From contig NC_072792.1 of NCBI RefSeq assembly GCF_028583425.1, positions 160,834,676 through 160,898,675 of the forward strand: a DNA stretch of 64,000 nt, given 5' to 3'. Below, in pieces: positions 20,483 to 32,400 of this stretch (positions are counted from its first letter, which is position 1; each line of letters opens with the position of its first letter). The stretch is from Eublepharis macularius (lineage: Eukaryota > Chordata > Lepidosauria > Squamata > Eublepharidae). The notes under the pieces are model-generated. The model ran no database searches. It was given only the letters and a program-made list of their open reading frames with translations, and was not told where the DNA came from. Made by a program: the position numbers and the translations under genes.

Positions 20483-23400
20483 ATGCAGCTTACCGATCCT
20501 ATTGTATTCTTCCTGCTACTCTCTTGCTGTCTGTGGGATGTGGAGTCAGACAGTGTCACATCTACTCTTGAAGTGACTAATGGAGGACAATGGGGTGAAT
20601 GGGGAGAAAGAAAAATCTGCCCTAAAGGCAAGGCCAAAGGCTTTTCACTGAAGGTTAGTGCTCTCTCTTCCCTTTCCCCATCCGTTCTTCAAGCTGTGAT
20701 TTAGGGATATCTTTATTTTCTTTTATTCTTGGTTTCTGTTTTTAATGGGGATAGGTGGCTCTGCTTTGGATCGCTGCTGGTGAGGGTAACAGAGCAATCT
20801 TTACAACAGGGTTGCTATAGCTTGGTTTGCACCTGATAGGAGGTCTTGCTAAAATATGTAGAGAAGCCTCAGTAAAGGCAGCATAACTTTGATTTACAAA
20901 TGCTCTCAATAAAAAGGAGGCGAGAGGATGGAGAAACGAAAAGCTACAAAAGAGTGTATGAAGAAAAAAGTTTGCTTGGAAATCAGTCCAGAGAAGCAGT
21001 TATGCTGTAAGGGGGGTTCCCAGATGAAACTTAAGATTTTCAGGCGTGTGTAGAGTAATTTAAATGGAAACAAAGAAAAAGGGCTTAAAGCTTTCCTCAA
21101 GCCAATTTCTTGACCAGAAATTACTCGGAAAGTCGTTATTTGTTCCTTGCTGAAATTTACACGTACTGATTGGCTACACATACATTTCCACAATGGGGAA
21201 AATAGTAGAGATGTGCAATTTATATTCAGAAATATTTGGAAGCACTGAAGATTGCTATATTCAGAATAGTTATGAATAATTCTGAATCCAAAAGTTATAG
21301 TTCCAGATATTTGGAATAATTAATAATATTTAGAATCCCATTGACTCCTATAGAAAGCAGGCTATGCTGTTTGCAAGAGGAGGAAAGCGAAACCTATTCC
21401 TCAGACAGTTTGATCTGGCTTCTGGAGATGAGAAACTGAACCATTCTGTAGACAGACTGGTGCAAAGGGTGGAAGGGGCCAAGCGTTCACTGTCCCTTGA
21501 TTGGTGTTGCTGTGGTTTTGCCAAACGAAGTGGGTATGGTGTGAGAGCAAAGCCTGTGAGCATTCCCTGCTCCCACCTTTCGCTCCCCATCTCCTCTTAC
21601 TGTCAGAGCCTGCCAGCTTAGCTGTCAAGTAACTTCACTGCATGAGTCCAAGGATGCATGAGTTAAAGCTTTAATGATAATCTAATAGTACAGCACTGCA
21701 GACATTTCTTGACGGGAATAACTGTTCCCTCTCCCAGCTAAGCATAATAAACCCTTCAAGCACAACCCACTCTACTCTCCCCCCCTCCCCGGTAGCTAAG
21801 TTCCCATCTATACAGCAAAAGCAAATAAAAGAAAAAACCCCTCAGAATTGTTGTGGCTAGAAATCCAATCTTTCTCTGGCCAACTGGCCTCATCGCCCTA
21901 GTGACGCTGATAACTGCATTCCTTTGGATCTTCTCACAGAAAAGTATAATCCAATATTTCCCAAGCAGGTTTAATACACAGGGCTTTAACAGCACTCTTA
22001 AAGCATGTCACAAAAGATCAGGTCTACATCTCGACAGTGAACCCCCAATCCCTCAAAGTATGGCAGGGGCCACCCTGACACTTACCTGGCCAGTGTGTGT
22101 GTGTGTGTGTGGGGGGGAGATGGAGACTGGCCTCCCAGGCATGCTCCTGGGGTCGGTGTGATGATGTCATTGAGGCCATCACGCCACCCCAAGGGTGCTC
22201 CCATGCTTTGCAGTGGGCCGATTTAGGCTCCAAATGGGCTGAATTGGGCCCGTTTGGGGTCCAAATTGGCCCTCTGTGAAGCGCATGTGCTCCCTCCACC
22301 TTGTGCAATGACATTACTTCCTACAAGTGACATCATCACGCAGGCACGGGATTGCACATGCGAAGAGCATGCCGGCAACAAGGAAAAGGTAAGCACCAGG
22401 TTCCCCTGTCCTGCCTGGAGGGTAAGGGGACCTAGCAACCCTACCTGTGAATGTTGTCTGTCTTTACTTATGGATTCTGAAGCAGGCACACACATCTGAA
22501 AGTACTTTCTTATTGGTCCTTTCCAACTGAAAGGCAGGAATGGCTGCTTGCATCATTTCCCTGCAATCCCCTAACCATTTGCTCTGCCTGCGGAAGCACT
22601 CTTCTCTGTGTCCTTTCTTAATTTAATTCCCTCTCTACTCCTTAGTATAGGAATAACAGATTAATTAGATTGTATTTTAATTGGGAACTTTTATATTAAG
22701 TTTAGGTTTCTTTGGGGGTGTATCAGGCATAAGGATAAGGTTTGTTAGATAGATACAGATAGATTTAGATAAAACGTTCTGTCTCTGTATGTGAGGTTTT
22801 CATTATTTTTGTCTGTGTTCTGCTCTAGCAAAAGCAGGGACTGTAGCTTTTTGAAGATAGTCTGCCAGCAGTATGAAACAATGGCATAAGAAAGGAAGTT
22901 GGTGCTTGGAGAAGGAAGAATGACATCAGTGGGGGAAGGGGCTTAGGTTACAGCAGCCCTTCCTTTATGAGCTTCGTTGGGAACCATCTCTGAGAGCCTT
23001 CCAGAAACTGGAGAAGACTAGTTTTGTTTGAGAGAAATTTCAAGCAGATGCCATTAATCTGTTTCCTGGAGGGATTTGTATGCCTGAATGTTATTTATTC
23101 TAATCATACTTCACTGGGTTTTTATGTTTTGGGTGATTTTAAGGGTCCCCCCCCCCTTGTTGTTGTTCTTTATGTTTATCCCAGTTTTCTTTTACCAGGC
23201 AGTTTGTAGACTCGAGATGATCATAGGTTAAGTACTATGTGATTCTGATCAGTTTTAAAGGGATTATATTCTGACAAAAAGATTGGGAAAGTTTAAAAAA
23301 ACGAAAAGGGTATTTTAATATATAAAACCAGGCTTTAACACATACGCTAAATTTGTAGAGGAAGATGGTAGCGGAGTAATTTTTGTTCCTTCCATGTGGG

Positions 23401-26400
23401 CTGTGCTTTCCTTACAGGATCCATGGCAAACTAACAGCCAGCAGCCATGGCATGAGGATATATTTATTCAGTACATCCAACTTTTGATGGGAGGCCTTTA
23501 GGAACAGGGTGTTACTTGTTTTAAGTTTTAGTCAAAATGATAGAGGTGACAAGAGTCCCATTCTGCACAGCAATTTGATCAATAATCCTCAAAAAACAGA
23601 ACTGTCCTGCTGAATTTGACCAAAAATCTCCATCTGGCCCTGACGGCATCACATTTCCAAAAGGAGATGGTTAGACTGATGCCTCTGAGAACTCACGAGG
23701 CGGCTCTGAAGGGAAAGGTCCTCACTAGACATGGGCATGAACCGCATTATGAACCAAAAAACCCCACGAACTGCCTGATTGTCTGTTTGTGAACCGGCGG
23801 TTCCTGAGGGTCCATGGCCAACGAATTAGTGTTTGTTGGAAGACCAGTTCATTGCGTTCACTCGTGGTTCGTGAAGTCAGACAGTCAGGCACCATCAATC
23901 AATTCACTTGGAAATGGAGCTGGGAGAATGCCTGAACTCTGTCTGCACTCCTTATGTCGCCCTGGAAACTCAAATTGAAGCCCAGCTTACCTTGATCGGC
24001 AGGTCTTCCTTCCAACCACGGAGCTGCAAATTGGTTACAATTGGTTACATGGGAGAAGACACCAGGGGGGAGGGAGGGGGAAGGGGGGTGTTCTGTAGCT
24101 ATGGGCACTCCAATCTCATCCCTGCAAACCCTGATAGGCAGTTCTGACGGCCAACCCCTTGTACACTGGGCCATTGTCAACTGGTGGCTCTAATTGTATC
24201 GAGTGGGAGTTTCCTGGGGGCCTCAGATTGGAGAGGGTATAACTCCAAGATCCCTATTGCAATCTTGACCAAACTTGGGTGCTGGCTGGAGGAGAGCCTG
24301 CTAAACACTCCCTCGGAATATGGGCTCTCTAAGTGCAACGGGGGCCGTTCCGACACCCACAAACCGCAAACCGGTTCGGTAATGGGAAATTTTCATTTCG
24401 GTTCATTTGTTCAGGTTCGTTGGTGGCACCAAACCACGAACTGTAGGTTTATTGATTTTTTTGGGTTTGTGCCTATGTCTAGTCTTCACTATTATTTCCT
24501 CCAGCAGGTGGTATACTGCCTGGGAACATGGAAGTTCCATTTCACTTCCATAGCTAATAAATACCTCTTTCCATTTCTGGTCTGCATTGGGGCATTTTAC
24601 TAGGTGCAGCCCAAACAGGGAAAATTGTTTGATGATACTTCCCTAAATGGCATTCGCTTGATTTGCTCTGATGGGTCAGTCGTCACATCGGCAGTGGGAA
24701 AGTGAGTACTTTATTATTGTTTCAAAAGGTATTTTCCGATAATATATCTTCTCCAAATGCTCCCCCACCACCAGTGTGGAAGAAAAGAAAGAAGAATGGT
24801 GTTTTATTCTGAATCCTGACTGAAGGCCAAACCAGAAGAAACAGAGATCCAGGGTGTAATATTTCATCTTTCTAAACTTTTTTCAATACCCAGCACAGAT
24901 TGCTATTACTATACATTTCCCTGATTATTCATAGGGGGGGCGGGTTATTGGGACAATATCATGCATATATAAAAACACATGAAGAACCCTGCAAGATCAG
25001 ACCAGTAGTCCATGTGGTTGAGCATCCCAGTTCATGCAGTGGACATCAAATTGCTATGGAGGACAAACAAACAGGTCACAGAAGCTGAGGCCTTCCCTGT
25101 CTATATTTAGAGGCTTACTGCCTCTTTCCTTTTCTCAACACGGCTAATAATCATTTATGGACCTATCCTCCATGAATTTGTCTAATTCTCTCTTAAAGCT
25201 TTCTAGACTTATGGCTATCACTACATCTACTGGTAGTGAATCCCAAAACCAAGCAAAGAAATATTTCCCTTTGTCTGTCCTGAATCTACTGCCCATCACC
25301 TTTGTTGGATACCCCTAAAATCATGGGTGAGGGAGGAAAAGTTCTCTCTGTCCTTTTTTTTTTTTTCCGGCCAAGCATAATTTTATAAATCTCTATCATG
25401 TGAATCCTTGGCTATCTTTTTTTCTACACCTAATAGTCCCAGAGTCTTCAGCCTTTCGTCATAGGTAAGGAGCTCCATCCACTTAAATGTATTGGTTGCC
25501 CTCTTCCGTAACTTTTCCAGCTCTGCAATATCCTTTCTGAGATACAACAAGCAGAACTATACACAGTATTCAAAATGCAGGTGCACAATTGCTCTATACA
25601 AGGACATTACAATGATGACTATTGTATTTTCAAGCCCTTTCCTAATAATCTCCAACATGGAGTTTGCCTTTTTCACTGCTGCTGCATGCTGAGTTGATAT
25701 TTTCATCAAGCTTTTCACTATACCCATGATCTCTTTTCAGTCTCAGTGTCAGCCAGTTCAGATCCCATCGCCATATATTTGAAGTTTGGATTTTTTGTTC
25801 CAGTGTGCACCACCTTAGAGCCAAGCTAAAAGTGACTTCCTTTACGTGGAGAACACTTAATTGTTCTTGCAAGTTTACCTGGGAAGTGAAGTCCAAGTGT
25901 CCTTCCCCTCTGTGTTAGAATCGCTAGCTGAAGAGCCAGAGAAAGCCAGCAGCAGCAGCAGCGTTTGCAAACTGTTCCTCCAGTCACAAGCCTGCTGGAC
26001 AAGAGGGCTCCCAATGATCATTTGGGGGTGGGCAGCTGCTACTTTTTCCCAGGGCATCCTGAGGGCTGCCTGCTCCTGGGGAGCTGCTCTGGAGAATGAA
26101 GCTCCAGCTGCAGTGACAGCGGAAGGATCTGCTGCTACTCTAACATGCCCTCATTCCAGTTTTTCTCCAGGAACTCAGGAGCAGGGGAAGGGCATGTTAG
26201 AGCAGCAGCAGATCCCTCTGCTGTTGCTGCAGCCAGAGCTTCCCCAACGCGGTGGCTTTCTCCAGAGCAGCTCCCCGGGAGCAGGCAGCCCAGAGGACGC
26301 CCTGGGAGAAAGTAGCAGCTGCCCGCCCCCAAACGATCATTGGGAGCCCTCTTGTCCCACAGGCTTGTGACTGGAGGAACGATTTGCAAAAGCTGCTGCT

Positions 26401-29400
26401 ACTGCCGACTTTCTGTGGCTCTTCAGCCAGTGATTCTAACAGAGAGGGGAAGGACACTTGGACTTCACTTCTCAGGTAAACTTGCGAGAACAATCAAGTG
26501 TTCTCCACATGAAGGAATTCACTTGTAGCTTGGCTCTCAGTCTTAATGAGACTGAATTGGGCTCTGTTGCATGTGTGTTTGGGTGTTTGCTGAAAGGTGT
26601 TGATGGAGAATGCCCTCTAGTCATAGCTGAATTATGACAACCCCTGACGGGGTTTTCCTGGCAAGAGACTAACAGAGGTGGTTTGCCATTGCCTGCCTCT
26701 GCAATCCTGGCCTTCATTGGAGGTCTCCCATCTGATTACTAACCAAGGCCGACCCTGCTTAGCTTCTGAGACCTGATGAGATCAGGCTCACCTGTGCTAT
26801 TCAGGTCAGGGCTTGCAAAGAGGAGCAAGAGGTTTTCCCTTCCATTAGCTGAGTCCTGCAGGCTGGAAGTAGGGGCGTGCATGGGGGGAAAATTCAGTTT
26901 TCCCACTTCGGGTTTACCCGAAGCATGAAAATGATTTGTAATACCCCAAAAGGGTATTGGCGCTTCGGCAATTTAAATTGCTTCAGTATGCTCCGTAAAT
27001 CATACTGAAGTGAGGAAGCTGTCTCCCAGCCCCTAGCCCCCTCTTAGTCTCCCTGTCCTTGCCATCCCCACCCCACCCCACTTACCTGGCCGTAGACCCA
27101 AGGAAGAAGACCAGATAGGTGGCAGGAAAGGCTGGAACCAGTGCTTCTGCAACCCATGCTACCTCCTCCACCATTGCAGCTGGGCAGCGAGGAAGGCCAG
27201 AAGCAGTGTATCTGTGGCTCATGCTGCCTCCTCCGCAGCTGCAGCAGCCAACTGGGTGGTGGGAAAGGCTGAAGCAGGCACTTCTGTGGCTCATGCCTCC
27301 TCCTCCGCTGCTGCAATGGCCAGCTGGGTGGCAGTGAAGGCCAGAGTAGGTGCCTCTATGGCCCACACTGCCTTCTCCACCACTGCAACAGCCAGCTGGA
27401 TGGCAGGGAAGGTCAGAGTCTCTGCCTCTGCTACCCATGCTGTCTCCTCCATTGCCGCCAGGGAAGCACAGGTAAGTGGGATGGTGGGAGGGAGCTCTTT
27501 AAACTTTAACTGGCCCATGGGGGGCATTCCTCCGTGGGCCAGTTGAAGCCTGGGAAAGTCCCTGAAGCTTCCTAAAGCCACCCGAATCATTTCAGGAACC
27601 TTTGATTTACAGATTGGGTCCAATTCAGGCATTTTTCCTGAAGCGCACACCCCCACTGGTGGGTGCACTTTCTCATTCTGTGCTTTGTGGCTGAGAGAGG
27701 CTGGCCTCTCCATCTGATTGGGAGGAAGCTGCTAGCAGCCCATGCAACCCAGTTGTCCTATGTGTGGAAAGGCTTTCCCTGGTTTCCATGGGGGGAAGGA
27801 GGGAGGGAGGGAGGAAAGAAAGAAAAAAAGAAAGAGCAAAACTGTTTCATCTCATGCCCACTCAGTGACCTCTGTGGTAGCACTGAGAGTATCATCAGCC
27901 CCAACAAGCACTGAGGCCTCCAAAGGCTACTGCAGCGGCTGTTGCATGCTGCTGAGCTGAGGAGACGTGATCAGCTCCTCAGCTGCTGGAGGAATTGCAG
28001 CATGTCTTGCATGGTGCTGGTTTTCTCTAGGCTATGCCACGAATTGCCTCATTCTTAATCCAGTTCCTGTAATGAAGTCCCATAACATTTTCTGTTCTAA
28101 TTTGTCTAAGCAAGAAAACCACCTGGTATAAGTATAAGAGAACCAGAATACCTTGGGTAGATATCACCATAGCATGGAACAGATTTCTGTCCCACTAGGC
28201 TTTCTTTTAACACTATATTAGTCAAAAAAGAAAAAAAGATACCACTGCTGCTGACATATGTGCATAAATAGCTATAGAAAGGGACAAAGTGCAAAGGATA
28301 TTTTGAAGTACCATCTATTGGCATCAAATTTGCTGCTTGATGACAATGGGGTTCCCAAAAAACTAGTAATGTATCTTCTGTTGGCTGAGCTTAGGGTTGA
28401 CAGGTCCCCTTACCCTCCTGGCAGGAGGTGGGGGTTGGGGGGGAAGACCTGGCCTTTACTTCCTTCTTGCATTCACAGCAGGCTGAATCGGCTTGTGGTG
28501 AAGCACAGAGTTGCTCCCTGGGTGGCGCAATGATGTCAGTGATGTTGTTGTGCCACCCTGGAAGCATGCCTGGGAGGCCCGTTCCCATGCCTTCCTCCCC
28601 TACTGGCCAGGTAAGTGGAGGTGGGAGTGGAGGGTGAAAGCGGGGGATCCCCTGCACCACCGAAGGAATAAAATCCCAAGCGGACCTTGAGAAGCAACTG
28701 GAGCTGTTAGATTATTGCTTTCTACAATGTGACATTATGGAAGCTGCTGTTGTTATAGATTTTATGCCATATGTTAGCCTACTGAGAACAAAAGATATGG
28801 AAATATTTAAAAGTATTTTTTTGATAAACTTCGTGCACATGCAAACGCAGTATCAAAGTGCAGAGAGGGTAGACTGTGTGTTTGATAGCTACAGTGAGCA
28901 TTCCTTTAAAGAGGGAGAAACAGAATGACGGAAGATGGCTGATCCAATCAAACTGATGAAGAAAGAATATGATATTCCTATTCCTGTTCAGATGGATGGG
29001 TTCTGGTCTTCCTATAAAAACAAAGAGATGATCTAATTGGCTGCTAGTAATTATTTTATTGACAATGCGAAAATGATGTCCATGACTAGGACATTAAGTG
29101 GAATTATGACAGGAGCCATTGATAACAGAAATACACTTATAGCTGACATCCACTCTCAACTTCAGATCTCTGTTGAAACAGCTAGAATGATAGATGCTAG
29201 AATGGTTCCACCCCATTCAGTCAGGAATAAAATGTCTCACAGTATTGTCAAATGACACCAGTGTAATTATACTCCTCCTTTGATATATATTTGAACTATT
29301 CACAAAAGGTATGGAAGAAATGTGGATAAAAGTAGGAGTGGGAGACAAAGTGTGCTACATACCTCTTCACAAACTTGCAAAGCACCTTGGAACTCCAATC

Positions 29401-32400
29401 TGCAGTATTCTAATTAAGGCAAATATCCTTATAGGCTGAGATGTCACAAGTAAGGTAGTAACAAAGCCAATGGCCTTGAAAGCAGTACAAGAAAAGTTTC
29501 CACTTCAGGAAACACTTGACAAAGCAGAGGAATATTTTGTTAAGGTCTTACATCCATCTACAATGCATAATATGTTTAACAATCTTCGATATTTACGGCA
29601 CATGTACCAACACATATGAGAAATTCTGCCTTCATCTTTCTCAATTAGACATGGACATTTGAGAGGATACTTTTTTATTCTTCAGGAATGCTTAAATCTT
29701 TGGTGGATGCTTTACTTATGAAGCTCTACAACCAACAGACTTTAGGTGGCACAAAACAACAAGTGGTATGCTAAAGCCTGAACTATGTCTTAACAGGATG
29801 TCTTCTGAACAACTTGTGCAGTGCACATGCACAACTTGCGTTATTAGCAGATGCAAATGTCATTTAAATATGTCATTTAAAGTATGTGGCTTGCACAAAT
29901 TATAAATGTGGAGAACAATATAAAGGATTATGTAAAAAACCAAGAATTATTGTCACACTCGTATTCATTTTGCCTTGGTAATTTATGTGTAAGAAAGATA
30001 TGAGGAGTGTTTACATATACCAAATGTAACACTGTAGAAAAGAAGGAGGGTGCATCAAGGCAAAATGAAGAAAAAAAGGCAAATGGTGCAAGGGAAGAGT
30101 CTTTAGGCTTTTCACAACAGCTTCATCAGGGGGATCTATCAAGAATACAAAATATAAAGTCATAATACAACATCTTAAGAATCAATACAACATATTTATA
30201 AACTGTAGTTAAAACTAGAGATGGGCACGAACCAAAATGCGAACCAAAATTAAGCACAAACCAGGCTGGTTCGTGGTTCACGAACCAGCGGTTCATCAGA
30301 TCCCATTTCTGACAAACCACCACGAACTTTAGGCTGGTTCATTTGGTTTGGTTTTTGGTTCGTCACTGCAGACAGCCTGGTGCCAATCAATCAGTTTCCT
30401 AGGCAGCAGGGGATGGACTTCCTGCAGACCTTCTGCTGACCCGGAAGTGATGATTTTCTGGATGTGACATTTTCACGAACCAGTTTGTGAACCTGGGGCA
30501 GGTTCATGAAAGTTCATGGTTCATGGTTTGTGAAATTTGACGAACCATGAACCGCATGGTTCAGGTTTTTTTCCAGTTCATGCCCATCTCTAGTTAAAAC
30601 ACAGGACAATTTCGCAGAGCATGTATAGAGTGCAATTCATAATAAATATTTATTACATTAAATATTAATATATTATTGTAATATACACTCCATGTTTCCT
30701 AATTACAAAAATGATTATTGCTATAAATTGTGTATGAATAAATATACAAAATGTTACTGACCTTCCAAATTCCTTTTAGTATCACTCCCATGTACACACG
30801 ACAGCAGAGTGGACTGTCTGGGCTTGCCTAGGCTCTTATCTAAATAAGCGTTTGCCAAGAAATGTTCTCATTTAATCCATTAGGGTACAGTGTGTTGAGT
30901 TTTAAAATCCACTCAGCCTCCTTTCTTAACAGAATTTTATCTTCTTGTTTGTTACATTTAAATATTACCCCAAATAAAAAGTTTGTAGGACTCTTTACTT
31001 GCACCATTTGCTTCCCTCCCCCACTTCGTTTTCAATAACCGTGACAAATTCTTCATGTTGTGTACTTTACAATTTCTTTGTAATAATAAATATTTTGCCA
31101 TTTTATGTTCAATTTTTACAACAACTTTTATTTAATAAATAATATGAAACTCGTGTAGGATGATATCTGACATCCATATGAATTTTAGGAGCATATAATT
31201 GAATTCTTAGGAAACCTCCCCACCTCATACATATATTTGGCCACCAGAATGACATCTGTATATATTAAGGAGGAAAAGTAGGTACAGTTAAAATTTGGTG
31301 GCAGCCATTTTGAACAATGGGGCCTTGAAAAATCTGTTCCAGGCTATGGTGGCATCTACCCAAATTTTTCTAGTTCTCTTATATCTATACCAAATCAGAA
31401 CAGAAATGTTATGGGACTTCATTACATGGACAGGAGGACAATCTGGCTGGCTAACCAGTTCAACCCTTTTGTGGGGGGCTCATTTTAAATTCAGGGCCAT
31501 TTGCTTTTAGGTACTGCCTTCACTTTTTAGGGGAGTTGTCTTATATTCAGTCATCTTTATTTTGAGTTAAATATGGTAGCACCTGGAGGATATTTACCTC
31601 ACCAAAGAAATATATTAAAGGGGAACAAACATACCTATGCTGTAGAAATTATTGTTTTTAGATGTTTTTTTTAAAATTCATGAACATTTGTTAGTTATCT
31701 AATGGCTTACACTCAAAACATAATTTTTGTTGTTTCATTTTTTTTAAAAAAAATATAGCAATGTAAAATAATTGTGCTGTTGTGAACTATTCAATATGCA
31801 AAAGGAAAGAGGTAAATCTGCACAAAAGAAATACTTTGCTTCATGTCAAAGTGTGTTTTCGATTTCTATGTTTTAGTACTGTGAAAGACAATGATGTCTG
31901 TCAGTACAAACCATGAGATATATGGATAATTTGCCTGGTGGTTTGTAATATACTCCCTAATTTAATATATGAATGTTTTTTTCAGAGGTCTATTAGAAGG
32001 TTAAAGGAGTTCAGGGCCAAAACTTAGTAAGAGCAGGACTGCCACATTTCACCTCCCCACCTTTCCCATGCTTTTAACAGCAACCTGATTTGCAGGAATG
32101 AGCAGATGAGTTTTTACAATTTGGAAACAATTGCTATGTGTGGCAATCATACCCCCAACATAGGTTTATTTAACACCGCCCCCCCCATGGTTACTGTTAA
32201 AAGAATGTAGGCAAGCAGAAGACAATTGTTCACTGATAGAGTACATAAAATCTACAAACAATTCTTTTCTTGTTCTGAAAGGCGTGGTTCCTGGTCTGAT
32301 GGACATTTTTGCCAGTCTGGCTTTCTGAATTCCTTCTCGCTCCGAGTGTCAGCACCCACACTGTGGGACAATAAAGGAGCCAACAATATCAAGTTTAAGT

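Larger units (their letters stand above)
20654..24603 (+). other. VMO1 unit B intron 1
   Basis: A 3.95-kb intron. It opens with a CT-rich stretch shared with the other units. It holds a diverged TATTCAGAAATATTTGG-type repeat (21195-21360), a GC-rich repeat (22025-22450) and a hAT element (23726-24481). Nothing is recognised in 21361-22020 or 22451-23720. Confidence 0.7.
24702..32281 (+). other. VMO1 unit B intron 2
   Basis: A 7.6-kb phase-2 intron, the longest in the cluster, made up largely of repeats listed individually. The stretches 27666-28385 and 31145-32200 show nothing recognisable beyond A/G- or T-rich low complexity. Confidence 0.7.

Noticed and set aside
25861-26370. 169-codon open frame and mirror frames on both strands
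   Set aside because: They are by-products of a GCAGCAGC-rich palindrome. The same peptide appears on both strands because the arms are inverted copies.
26600-26818. Functional 5S rRNA gene
   Set aside because: Only part of 5S is present and it is fused to a dispersed SINE body also seen at 15318-15535.
27082-27713. Repetitive proteins of 110-140 residues on both strands
   Set aside because: Produced by a 72-bp minisatellite whose period is a multiple of three, not by selection for coding.
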